The position numbers were made by a program, and so were the translations under genes. From Acidobacteriaceae bacterium (GTDB taxonomy: Bacteria > Acidobacteriota > Terriglobia > Terriglobales > Acidobacteriaceae): a stretch of DNA of 9,729 nucleotides. Each line of letters starts with the position of its first letter. Positions within the stretch are counted from its first letter, which is position 1. The notes below the pieces were generated by a model. The model did no database searches. It worked only from the letters and a program-made list of their open reading frames with translations, and was not told the origin of the DNA. The DNA is taken from contig PLUJ01000140.1 of assembly GCA_003165455.1 (NCBI GenBank), positions 1,559-11,287 of the forward strand, given 5' to 3'. This document shows positions 1-5,679 of the stretch, piece by piece.

Positions 1-2
1 CG

Positions 3-125
3 CCCAATCCGCTGGAGCGGCGAGTCAACTTCTGCGAGCCCTGTGCCGGAACACTTTCCGGTCCGGATGAACCGCGAAAAAATCTCATGAAAGTTTGCGA
101 AACGGACGACACCTTATCTTCCTGA
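3..125 (+). CDS. Possible 3' end of a gene entering from the left (unknown)
   Basis: An open frame runs from the left edge to a TGA at 123-125 and would encode about 40 C-terminal residues. They include a CEPC pair followed by a charged tail that ends ETDDTLSS. The composition is plausible for the end of a soluble protein, and the CxxC could be half of a metal site. One minus-strand frame over the same bases is also open, so strand and frame are not secure. No family can be named, and the upstream sequence is needed to decide. Confidence 0.3.
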   Translation, partial: PNPLERRVNFCEPCAGTLSGPDEPRKNLMKVCETDDTLSS

Positions 126-258
126 CTGCGGATTTTTTGTTGCCGGCAGTAGAAATCTTAGATGCCGAAATCTGTTGCCCAAAATTAAATGCGACGAAAA
201 CCTGCACTTCCGATTTCCCAGCGTAATAACACTTCCCTGCTGACAAATCGGCGCCGAA
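126..258. other. Gene-free intergenic stretch
   Basis: This AT-richer stretch lies between the possible end of the left-edge gene and the stop codon of the bactofilin. I see no open frame of note. It contains a run of six T within 131-138, a short palindrome TGCCGGCA at 141-148, and a 10-bp perfect palindrome TCGGCGCCGA at 248-257 just past the bactofilin stop. Neither palindrome has the loop plus U-tract of a classic intrinsic terminator. Confidence 0.5.
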
Positions 259-603
259 CTATTTGGAATCCGTTCGATTGATTTCTACTTTCCCTTTCAG
301 AAAAGCGCCTTCTTCAATGGAAATACGCTGCGTCGCTATATCTCCATTGACTACCGCCGACTTGCGGAGTTCCACGCGATCGCTGGCCTGAATATTGCCA
401 TCGAGTTTTCCCTGGATAATCACTCCCTTGGCATCCACGCTGGCTTTAACCTGTCCATTGGGGCCTACGGTCAAACTGTTGCCTTTCAGCGCGATGCTAC
501 CTTCCACGCGCCCATCGACATATAGATCTTCGCTGCCGGAAAGCTCGCCCTTTACGAAAACTGACTTTCCAATCTGCGCCAAACCGCTGGCTGATGTGCT
601 CAT
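259..603 (-). CDS. Bactofilin family cytoskeletal protein
   Basis: This 114-residue protein is almost entirely a bactofilin domain (the family formerly called DUF583). After a short polar N-terminus, the pattern of alternating valine/isoleucine and glycine turns repeats through the chain (VKGELSGSEDLYVDGRVEGS, VKASVDAKGVIIQGKLDGN, VELRKSAVVNGDI), as expected for the right-handed beta-helix that polymerises without nucleotide. Bactofilins build membrane-associated filaments that place cell-wall enzymes or polarity factors. The length is at the short end of the family, with only brief disordered tails. The ATG is supported by an AGGAG nine bases upstream. No cell-wall hydrolase gene is adjacent, so the local context does not indicate its job. 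A divergent gene starts on the other strand. Confidence 0.93.
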   Translation of the reverse strand: MSTSASGLAQIGKSVFVKGELSGSEDLYVDGRVEGSIALKGNSLTVGPNGQVKASVDAKGVIIQGKLDGNIQASDRVELRKSAVVNGDIATQRISIEEGAFLKGKVEINRTDSK

Positions 604-847
604 TCAAAGAAGCTCCTGATGCAGCATAGTGATGCAATGACCCTGGGCATGAATTCCCAGCGAAGCAGGACCATTGCTCGGCCCAAGCGTTTCGACTGAA
701 GGGAAAAACCACACGCAAGTACTGTTACGACTATACGCAAGGCATGGAGTTTGCGGCAAGCAGGCGTTAAATACTAAATTTCCTGTAGAGATCCGATTCG
801 ATGGACCCGCTATTGTTAAACTTAGTGTGTTGGAACGGAACATCCTG

Positions 848-1810
848 GTGCAGAGAGTCGGGCCAAATTCGAGACGGTACCGAGGGTTGCCGGCAAGAGC
901 CGCTTTAGTGTTTCTGTTGCTGGCGTGCTGGACTAAGTTCAGTAAGGCTGGGAACATTGCGGGAGGAGTTTCCGCCTCGGAGCCGGGTGCCGCTTCAATC
1001 CTCGCACTGGTGCGAACCGCAGCCGCCAACGAAGTCGCGGCGAACAACAGTTCCATGAAGCATATGTTCCGCTCCCGCAAGCAGACTCCGCAGGGATCCC
1101 AAACCAGACTATATGTAGAGACTGAGCAGGCGACCGCCGCAATGACGATCGCCTACAATGACAAATCGCTGGCCCCCGATCAGCTCCGGAACGAAGAAAC
1201 GCGCCTTGCCGAGTTGGCCGCCAGTCCTGAACAACTTAGCCGGAAACACGCGCAGGAAGCGGAGAACGCGCAGCACAGTTTAGCGATTATGAAGGCTATG
1301 CCGGAAGCTTTTTTGTACCAGTATGACGGAGAGATAGCCGGCAAAGACGGAGTTGGGGGTAACGGAAATCGTCTGATTCGTTTGAAGTTCCGGCCCAACT
1401 CTGCTTATAGGCCCCCTTCGCACGTGGAACAAGTATTGGTTGGCATGCAAGGATTTCTGGTGATTGATCCAGTCGAAAAACGGATCGCGCAAATCGACGG
1501 AACTTTATTCAAAGAAGTGGCTTTTGGCTGGGGAATTCTGGGGCATCTCGACAAGGGCGGACATTTTCTGGTGGAACAGCGCGATGTGGGCAACGATTCG
1601 TGGGAAATCTCGCAGATGTCCCTCGCGTTTACCGGAAAGATCCTGTTATTCAAAAGCCTGACAATTAAGTCCGACGAGACGTTCGGCGATTTTCGCCGTG
1701 TGCCCGACGGTACGACGTTTGCTCAGGGAGTAGAACTTTTAAAAGCGGAAGAAACCAAATTGGCGCAAAACAGGACTAGCGGGATGAATAACCCAGTCCG
1801 CTCACATTAG
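848..1810 (+). CDS. Exported or lipoprotein-like protein of unknown function
   Basis: The frame is open from 674 (TTG), but I place the start at the GTG at 848. The upstream codons look non-coding and AT-rich, a GGA lies eight bases before the GTG, and this start puts an arginine-rich n-region directly before a hydrophobic run (ALVFLLLAC) that ends in a lipobox-like LLAC at about residue 27. The product is then about 320 residues. The mature part begins with a helical, glutamate-rich segment, then PEAFLYQYDGE, RPNSAYRPPS, GMQGFLVIDP and a glycine-rich FGWGILGHLDKGGHF core, consistent with a beta-rich fold in the envelope. I recall similar proteins as uncharacterised conserved acidobacterial proteins. 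A remote likeness to LolA/LolB-type folds is speculation. It ends 12 bp from the convergent menC-like gene. Confidence 0.78.
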   Translation: MQRVGPNSRRYRGLPARAALVFLLLACWTKFSKAGNIAGGVSASEPGAASILALVRTAAANEVAANNSSMKHMFRSRKQTPQGSQTRLYVETEQATAAMTIAYNDKSLAPDQLRNEETRLAELAASPEQLSRKHAQEAENAQHSLAIMKAMPEAFLYQYDGEIAGKDGVGGNGNRLIRLKFRPNSAYRPPSHVEQVLVGMQGFLVIDPVEKRIAQIDGTLFKEVAFGWGILGHLDKGGHFLVEQRDVGNDSWEISQMSLAFTGKILLFKSLTIKSDETFGDFRRVPDGTTFAQGVELLKAEETKLAQNRTSGMNNPVRSH

Positions 1811-1822
1811 CGAAGCATACTG

Positions 1823-2938
1823 TCACCTTTCTGCGCGAACGGTTTCTTGGCGTCTCGTCAACTTTTCGATCAAATCCTCTTTGATTCGATAACCCGTCCC
1901 AGGCTGCTCGCTGATCGCGATCATGCCTTCCGGGGATACGTGCACTTCTGGATCGATAATGTCTTCCTTCCAGTAGCGCTTCGAGGCGGAGACGTCGCCG
2001 GGCAGACTGAAATTCTCCAGCGTTGAGAGCGCGATGTTATGCGCCCGGCCAATGCCGGATTCGAGCATGCCGCCGCACCAGACGGGTATTTTTTGAGAGT
2101 GACAGATATCGTGGATTTTTTTGGCCTCGGAAAAGCCACCCACGCGGCCTACTTTGATGTTGATAATACGGCAGGCTCCGGTCTCCACCGCAGTGGCCGC
2201 CGTGCGACCGTTCACAATCGATTCGTCCAGGCAAATCGACGTCTTCAATTCTTTTTGCAAACGGGCGTGGTAGAAAATGTCGTCGTCCCAAAGCGGCTGT
2301 TCGATCATGAGCAGGTTGAATTGATCGAAGCTGCGCAAGTGCTCCGTTTGATCGAGTGTGTAGGCCGAATTCGCGTCGCAGCTTAATGTGATGTCAGCCC
2401 AGCGGGAGCGGATCTTCTCCATCACATTCACATCCCAGCCGGGCTTGACTTTAATCTTGATTCGCCGATAACCGGCTGCAAGCTCGGTCTGGATCTTGTC
2501 GATCAATTGCTCCACGGAATCCTGGATGCCAATCGAGACGCCGCAAGGGATCTCGGAGCGCGTGCCGCCAAGCAGCTTCCATAGCGGCAGGCTTTTTTGC
2601 TTTGCCTCCGCGTCCCACAACGCATTTTCAACTGCGGCTTTGGCCATGCGATGTCCACGAACTTTGGCGAATAGGGGCGCGCAATCACGCGCAGATTGAA
2701 GATTGCGGCCAAGGATCGCGGGGGCAAGATAGCGAACGATGGTCGGCCAAGTGCTCTCGATCCATTCGCTGGAGTAAAAAGGATCCTCGCCGGTCACGCA
2801 TTCGCTCCACCCATCCACGCCGTCGCAGTGGACCGTGAGCAATAAAATGCGCCGTATATACGTGCGCCCAAAGCTCGTCTCGAAAAAATGCACGAGCGGC
2901 ATCTGAATTTCCCGAAGGGTGATGGCTTCAACTCTCAT
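1823..2938 (-). CDS. menC: o-Succinylbenzoate synthase / N-succinylamino acid racemase (MenC-type)
   Basis: This enolase-superfamily enzyme (371 residues) belongs to the OSBS/NSAR subfamily. The N-terminal capping domain opens with MPL...FETSFG. The barrel shows the catalytic KIK pair (about K161/K163), metal ligands D188 (DANSAY), E213 (IEQPL) and D238 (LDES), the second catalytic lysine K262 in IKVGRVGG, and the late GGMLESGIGRAHN loop. OSBS makes o-succinylbenzoate for menaquinone. NSAR members racemise N-succinyl amino acids, and many do both. R265, three residues after K262, is the position linked to racemase activity. The upstream GNAT gene supports the racemase role. I chose the ATG at 2938 because family members begin just before this strand. 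A TTG at 2947 with AGGGAG nine bases upstream would add three residues. It is probably the last gene of the mazG-GNAT-menC operon. Confidence 0.9.
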   Translation of the reverse strand: MRVEAITLREIQMPLVHFFETSFGRTYIRRILLLTVHCDGVDGWSECVTGEDPFYSSEWIESTWPTIVRYLAPAILGRNLQSARDCAPLFAKVRGHRMAKAAVENALWDAEAKQKSLPLWKLLGGTRSEIPCGVSIGIQDSVEQLIDKIQTELAAGYRRIKIKVKPGWDVNVMEKIRSRWADITLSCDANSAYTLDQTEHLRSFDQFNLLMIEQPLWDDDIFYHARLQKELKTSICLDESIVNGRTAATAVETGACRIINIKVGRVGGFSEAKKIHDICHSQKIPVWCGGMLESGIGRAHNIALSTLENFSLPGDVSASKRYWKEDIIDPEVHVSPEGMIAISEQPGTGYRIKEDLIEKLTRRQETVRAER

Positions 2939-3043
2939 AATTTCCAAAACCGGATTCTCCCTAGAGACACAGAGTCATCGGGAAAAGCCAAAGAGGTTCT
3001 GGAACTTTCTCTGCGTCTCTGTAACTCTGTAACTTTGTAGTAA
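2939..3043. repeat. Intergenic inverted repeat between the GNAT and menC-like genes
   Basis: The arms AGAGACACAGAG (2963-2974) and CTCTGCGTCTCT (3009-3020) are inverted copies with one difference. In RNA made from the minus strand, the direction of the flanking genes, that difference is a G-U pair, giving an uninterrupted 12-bp stem around a 34-nt loop. Directly beside the right arm, GTAACT recurs eight bases apart at 3021 and 3029. The layout resembles short intergenic palindromic elements. It could also be an mRNA processing or attenuation structure inside the operon. No U-tract follows, so it is not a standard terminator. Confidence 0.5.
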
Positions 3044-3814
3044 TCATTCGCGCGAAGCATGCGACCATTTCTCATCCCATTTTCCGACCAGAAACTTGCC
3101 ATTGCCAAGTGAATCGCGTTCGTAACCTAACACTGCGAGTCCGCTATCGAATGCCTGCAGAAATTGCTCCCGATTGCGTTTCTGCACTTGCTGCGCGTGG
3201 CTCCGCGTCTCCGCAGCGGATTTCCATTGGTAAATTTGCGCTGGCACGTCGATAGCAGCCTCTGGACGAAATTGGGGATTCTTTCCTGTGGCAAGCAAGC
3301 TTTTCACTCTTTCGGATTGAAGCCACCACTCCGCGATCAGGCGGTCACTGGGCAGGCCGCCCTGCAAGGGTGATGACGTGATTCCGTATTGATTGATGTT
3401 GTAGCGGCGGGCGATCGCGCCCAGTTTCTCGATATTGAGATAAGCGTTTTTGATCTCCAGCGGATCGAAGGTCCATTCGATCAATTCAATTCCCCGCGCG
3501 ATGGCGTCTTCGCGCTGCAGCAACTTTAGTCTTCGGCCCAGGCCGCTGTTCCGGTATTGCTCCCGAACTGCCAGCATGTGCGAATGCAGATAGATGTATC
3601 CGGAACGTGTTCCTGGGACGGAAAGAGCAAAACCCACCATCTCATCGCCGTCGAACGCCCCCATCACTTGGCCGCCAACTTTTTCGGCGACTACGAACAT
3701 GCGCAGCGGAACCAGTTCGGCGTCGGTAAAACTCCAGATTTCTTTCTGCAATGCAATGCAGCTTCGCAATTCATCCAGGCCGCGGCAACTGCGTACGGTA
3801 ACTGCGTCGCTCAT
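3044..3814 (-). CDS. GNAT-superfamily acyltransferase (COG3375-like), candidate amino-acid N-succinyltransferase
   Basis: The protein has 256 residues. The GNAT acyl-CoA site is clear: a beta strand (HSHMLAV) followed by the pyrophosphate loop R88-N-S-G-L-G93 and a basic helix. It is flanked by LRMFVVAEKVGGQVMGAF and by EWTFDPLEIKNAYLNIEKLG, which match the large, single-domain predicted GNAT group that I associate with COG3375. Members of this kind sit beside N-succinylamino acid racemases and are proposed to succinylate D-amino acids with succinyl-CoA. The start is the ATG at 3814, which shares one base with the mazG stop (TAATG) and has GAGAGG about eight bases upstream. The frame stays open to 3922, but that extension lies inside mazG. 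Substrate assignment rests on family and context, not on visible specificity residues. Confidence 0.87.
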   Translation of the reverse strand: MSDAVTVRSCRGLDELRSCIALQKEIWSFTDAELVPLRMFVVAEKVGGQVMGAFDGDEMVGFALSVPGTRSGYIYLHSHMLAVREQYRNSGLGRRLKLLQREDAIARGIELIEWTFDPLEIKNAYLNIEKLGAIARRYNINQYGITSSPLQGGLPSDRLIAEWWLQSERVKSLLATGKNPQFRPEAAIDVPAQIYQWKSAAETRSHAQQVQKRNREQFLQAFDSGLAVLGYERDSLGNGKFLVGKWDEKWSHASRE

Positions 3815-4728
3815 TAAGGGAGCCTCTCGTGATGCTTGGCTTGCTGCCAAAGGGACTCGAGTTCGTCCATCGATGCGGCTTCCGGCGTGGAACCACTCTC
3901 CCGCAAGCTCCGCTCCATCCATTCAAAACGGCGGCGGAACTTACGATTGGTTTTCCGCAGCGCCGATTCCGGGTCAACCGAGAGATAGCGCGCGATATTC
4001 ACCAGCACAAAAAAAAGATCGCCAACTTCCTCTTCCATAAGCGTTCGCAACTCTTCGGAAACTGGCTGCCTTCCCGAGCCGGCGATTCCACGCCCCTCTG
4101 GTCGCGGACATGGCGCAGGGAACTTTCGCAGATGCTCACCTAACTCAGAGGTCTCTTCGCCAAGCTTGTCGAATAAAGATTCTATGTTCGGCCAATCGAA
4201 TCCCATCTGCGAAGCTCGGGCACTGAGTTTGTGCGATTCGATCAACGCTGGCATGGATGAAGAGATGCCGGACAGAACGGATTTCAGTTCCGCAGATTGC
4301 TTCACGTCCACGCCTTCCTGCGTACTTTTCTCGGTACCCTTCCGGCGCTCTTCGTCTTTCAGCGCCTCCCAATTGCGCTTTACCTCGGCGGATGTGTTGA
4401 CGGTTGCGTCGCCAAAAACGTGAGGATGGCGATTCACCAGCTTGTCGCTGAGCCGGTCGAGCACATCGTCGATGGAAAACGTTCCCTGCTCCTTTGCCAT
4501 TTCCGAATAAAAAAGAACCTGAAGCAGCAAATCCCCCAATTCGCCGGGAAGCTCTTTCCAGTCGCGATTGTCGATGGCTTCCAGAACTTCGTAGGTCTCT
4601 TCCAGTGTGTAGGGCTTGATCGAGTCGAAGGTTTGTTCGCGATCCCAGGGGCAACCGCCAGGGGCGCGCAAACGCTCCATAATAGCGACTGCACGCTCGA
4701 ACCGTTCGCCGGTCGTGGACATTTGCAT
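3814..4728 (-). CDS. mazG: Nucleoside triphosphate pyrophosphohydrolase MazG
   Basis: A two-domain MazG of about 304 residues. Domain one has GGCPWDREQT, the metal-binding EETYE helix and ELGD, followed by NRHPHVFGD. Domain two has a second acidic helix (EETSELGE) and EEEVGDLFF...NIARYL, then the ALRKTNRKFRRRFEWME signature. Both ExxE...ExxD sets are intact. The enzyme hydrolyses (d)NTPs to NMP and pyrophosphate, cleaning the pool of abnormal nucleotides or tuning ppGpp-related responses. Domain two carries an unusual proline/glycine/arginine-rich insertion of about 20 residues between its two metal helices (4064-4123). The start is uncertain by two codons: the ATG at 4722 has GTGGA five bases upstream, whereas the ATG at 4728 has no clear site. 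It is the first gene of the probable operon and is coupled to the GNAT gene by a TAATG overlap. Confidence 0.95.
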   Translation of the reverse strand: MQMSTTGERFERAVAIMERLRAPGGCPWDREQTFDSIKPYTLEETYEVLEAIDNRDWKELPGELGDLLLQVLFYSEMAKEQGTFSIDDVLDRLSDKLVNRHPHVFGDATVNTSAEVKRNWEALKDEERRKGTEKSTQEGVDVKQSAELKSVLSGISSSMPALIESHKLSARASQMGFDWPNIESLFDKLGEETSELGEHLRKFPAPCPRPEGRGIAGSGRQPVSEELRTLMEEEVGDLFFVLVNIARYLSVDPESALRKTNRKFRRRFEWMERSLRESGSTPEAASMDELESLWQQAKHHERLP

Positions 4729-4751
4729 CCACTTTAAATGAGTGTCCGGGG

Positions 4752-4776
4752 CGGGAGCAACGCGGTTGGGCTCCCG
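4752..4776. promoter_or_regulatory. Hairpin in the mazG / PfpI-gene divergent region
   Basis: CGGGAG (4752-4757) pairs with CTCCCG (4771-4776), and inside it CAAC (4758-4761) pairs with GTTG (4765-4768) around a GCG loop, leaving a two-base bulge at 4769-4770. It lies 24 bp upstream of the mazG start and 87 bp upstream of the PfpI-family start. It could be an operator or a 5'-leader structure for mazG. No U-tract follows on either strand. Confidence 0.4.
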
Positions 4777-4779
4777 TGG

Positions 4780-4803
4780 ATTGCTATCAGCTTATTGCTA
4801 TCA
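4780..4803. promoter_or_regulatory. Pair of 10-bp direct repeats, candidate operator
   Basis: ATTGCTATCA occurs at 4780-4789 and again, identically, at 4794-4803, with a 14-bp repeat distance, in the intergenic region shared by mazG (minus) and the PfpI-family gene (plus). Closely spaced identical direct repeats between divergent starts are typical of regulator binding sites. No convincing -35/-10 pair overlaps them, so the role is inferred from position only. Confidence 0.35.
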
Positions 4804-4851
4804 ACCGGGAGTGCGTCCGCCGCATCCTAACCCATGCACGAAATCACATAC

Positions 4852-4857
4852 AGGAGG
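4852..4857 (+). promoter_or_regulatory. Strong Shine-Dalgarno site
   Basis: A perfect AGGAGG five bases before the ATG at 4863 fixes the start of the PfpI-family gene. It argues against the in-frame GTG at 4776, which would add 29 residues. Confidence 0.85.
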
Positions 4858-4862
4858 AAATC

Positions 4863-5441
4863 ATGGCTAATAATCTGGAAGGCAAGACCATTGCGATTTT
4901 AGCGACGGATGGCGTCGAACAAGTTGAACTCACGAAACCTAAAAAAGCCCTCGAAGATGCGGGCGCGAAGACGGAAGTGATCTCGCCCGCCGATAAAAAA
5001 TTAAAGGGCTGGGACATGAAAGACTGGGGCGAGGAGATTGCAGTCGATGTTCCGCTGAAGTCGGCAGACCCTTCGAAATACGACGCGTTGCTGCTGCCCG
5101 GGGGTGCGATGAATCCGGACAAGTTAAGAATGGATCCGGATGCGGTGAAATTTGTAAAACATTTCTTCGACGAGTCGAAGCCGGTGGCCTCAATTTGCCA
5201 CGGGCCATGGATGCTGGTGGAAACGGGCGCTGTGAAGGGACGCACCGTCACTTCCTGGCCATCCTTGAAGACCGATATCCAAAATGCCGGCGGCACCTGG
5301 GTAGACAAAGAAGTGGTGGTGAGTAACGGGGTGGTCACCAGCCGCAACCCGGATGATATTCCGGCGTTCAATCGGGAGATGATCGATCTTTTCTCAAAAG
5401 GCACGAAGACAAGCGGACAAAAAGAACCGAAAGCCGCGTAA
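4863..5441 (+). CDS. PfpI/DJ-1 family protein (peptidase C56-type, possible glyoxalase/deglycase)
   Basis: The 192-residue protein spans a complete PfpI/DJ-1 domain. The active-site trio is recognisable: glutamate E19 in DGVEQVEL, the nucleophile elbow C112-H113 in ASICHGPWML, and the preceding LLLPGGAMNPD loop that closes the site. The length and the ICHGP motif match the PfpI/YhbO branch rather than human DJ-1 or the larger Hsp31. Members are intracellular, often stress-induced, and have been assigned peptidase, methylglyoxal-detoxifying or deglycase activity; which applies here cannot be read from sequence. The lysine-rich C-terminal tail (GQKEPKAA) is variable in the family. It has its own strong ribosome binding site and a strong terminator downstream, so it is probably monocistronic. 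Confidence 0.93.
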   Translation: MANNLEGKTIAILATDGVEQVELTKPKKALEDAGAKTEVISPADKKLKGWDMKDWGEEIAVDVPLKSADPSKYDALLLPGGAMNPDKLRMDPDAVKFVKHFFDESKPVASICHGPWMLVETGAVKGRTVTSWPSLKTDIQNAGGTWVDKEVVVSNGVVTSRNPDDIPAFNREMIDLFSKGTKTSGQKEPKAA

Positions 5442-5455
5442 GCGGAAGTTCGCAG

Positions 5456-5499
5456 GAAGAGCCGACCCGTCTGCCTCCAGCAGCGGGTCGGTTCTTTTT
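5456..5499 (+). terminator. Intrinsic terminator after the PfpI-family gene
   Basis: CCGACCCG (5462-5469) pairs perfectly with CGGGTCGG (5484-5491). Inside, CTGC (5471-5474) pairs with GCAG (5480-5483) around a CTCCA loop. The outer stem continues through 5456-5461 with 5492-5497, including G-U pairs. The 3' arm runs into TTCTTTTT (5492-5499). It lies 15 bp after the stop codon and should separate this gene from glpD. Confidence 0.92.
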
Positions 5500-5508
5500 G
5501 CGCGAAAC

Positions 5509-5539
5509 TTGAAAATCTCGTGGGAGCGGAGATTACAAT
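5509..5539 (+). promoter_or_regulatory. Weak promoter candidate for glpD
   Basis: TTGAAA (5509-5514) and TACAAT (5534-5539) resemble sigma-70 -35 and -10 boxes, but the 19-base spacer is longer than ideal. It lies between the upstream terminator and glpD, where a promoter is needed, and would leave a leader of about 130 bases. That leader contains the small palindrome GCTATCATAGC (5629-5639). The call is tentative. Confidence 0.28.
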
Positions 5540-5679
5540 TTGACGGGTTTGGCCGCAGAACTAACGTGACCTGCCGAGGGCGAAGAGATGCGGATAATCT
5601 GAAAGAGGGTCAAGAAAAGGTCGCGCTGGCTATCATAGCTGGCGGATAGTCCCACCGGTCGGTTGACTGCGAAGACACT

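Noticed and set aside
248..257. Palindrome TCGGCGCCGA next to the bactofilin stop as a terminator
   Set aside because: It has no loop and no U-tract, so it cannot be called a terminator.
674..847. N-terminal extension of the exported protein to the TTG at 674
   Set aside because: The translation looks non-coding, no ribosome site precedes the TTG, and it would bury the signal sequence about 75 residues into the protein.
604..1080. Minus-strand open frame of 158 codons opposite the exported-protein gene
   Set aside because: It has no ribosome site and no recognisable motif, and it overlaps the bactofilin upstream region and a better supported plus-strand gene.
3815..3922. Upstream extension of the GNAT gene
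   Set aside because: It lies inside mazG in another frame. The ATG at 3814 has a good ribosome site and the typical TAATG overlap.
3594..4040. Plus-strand open frame of 148 codons
   Set aside because: It is antisense to the GNAT and mazG genes, both of which have clear family motifs, and has low-complexity Ser/Pro/Arg composition.
4297..4737. Plus-strand open frame of 146 codons
   Set aside because: It is fully antisense to the first domain of MazG and has no motif.
4776..4862. Upstream start of the PfpI-family gene
   Set aside because: The perfect AGGAGG directly before the ATG at 4863 and the family's usual N-terminus make the longer form unlikely.
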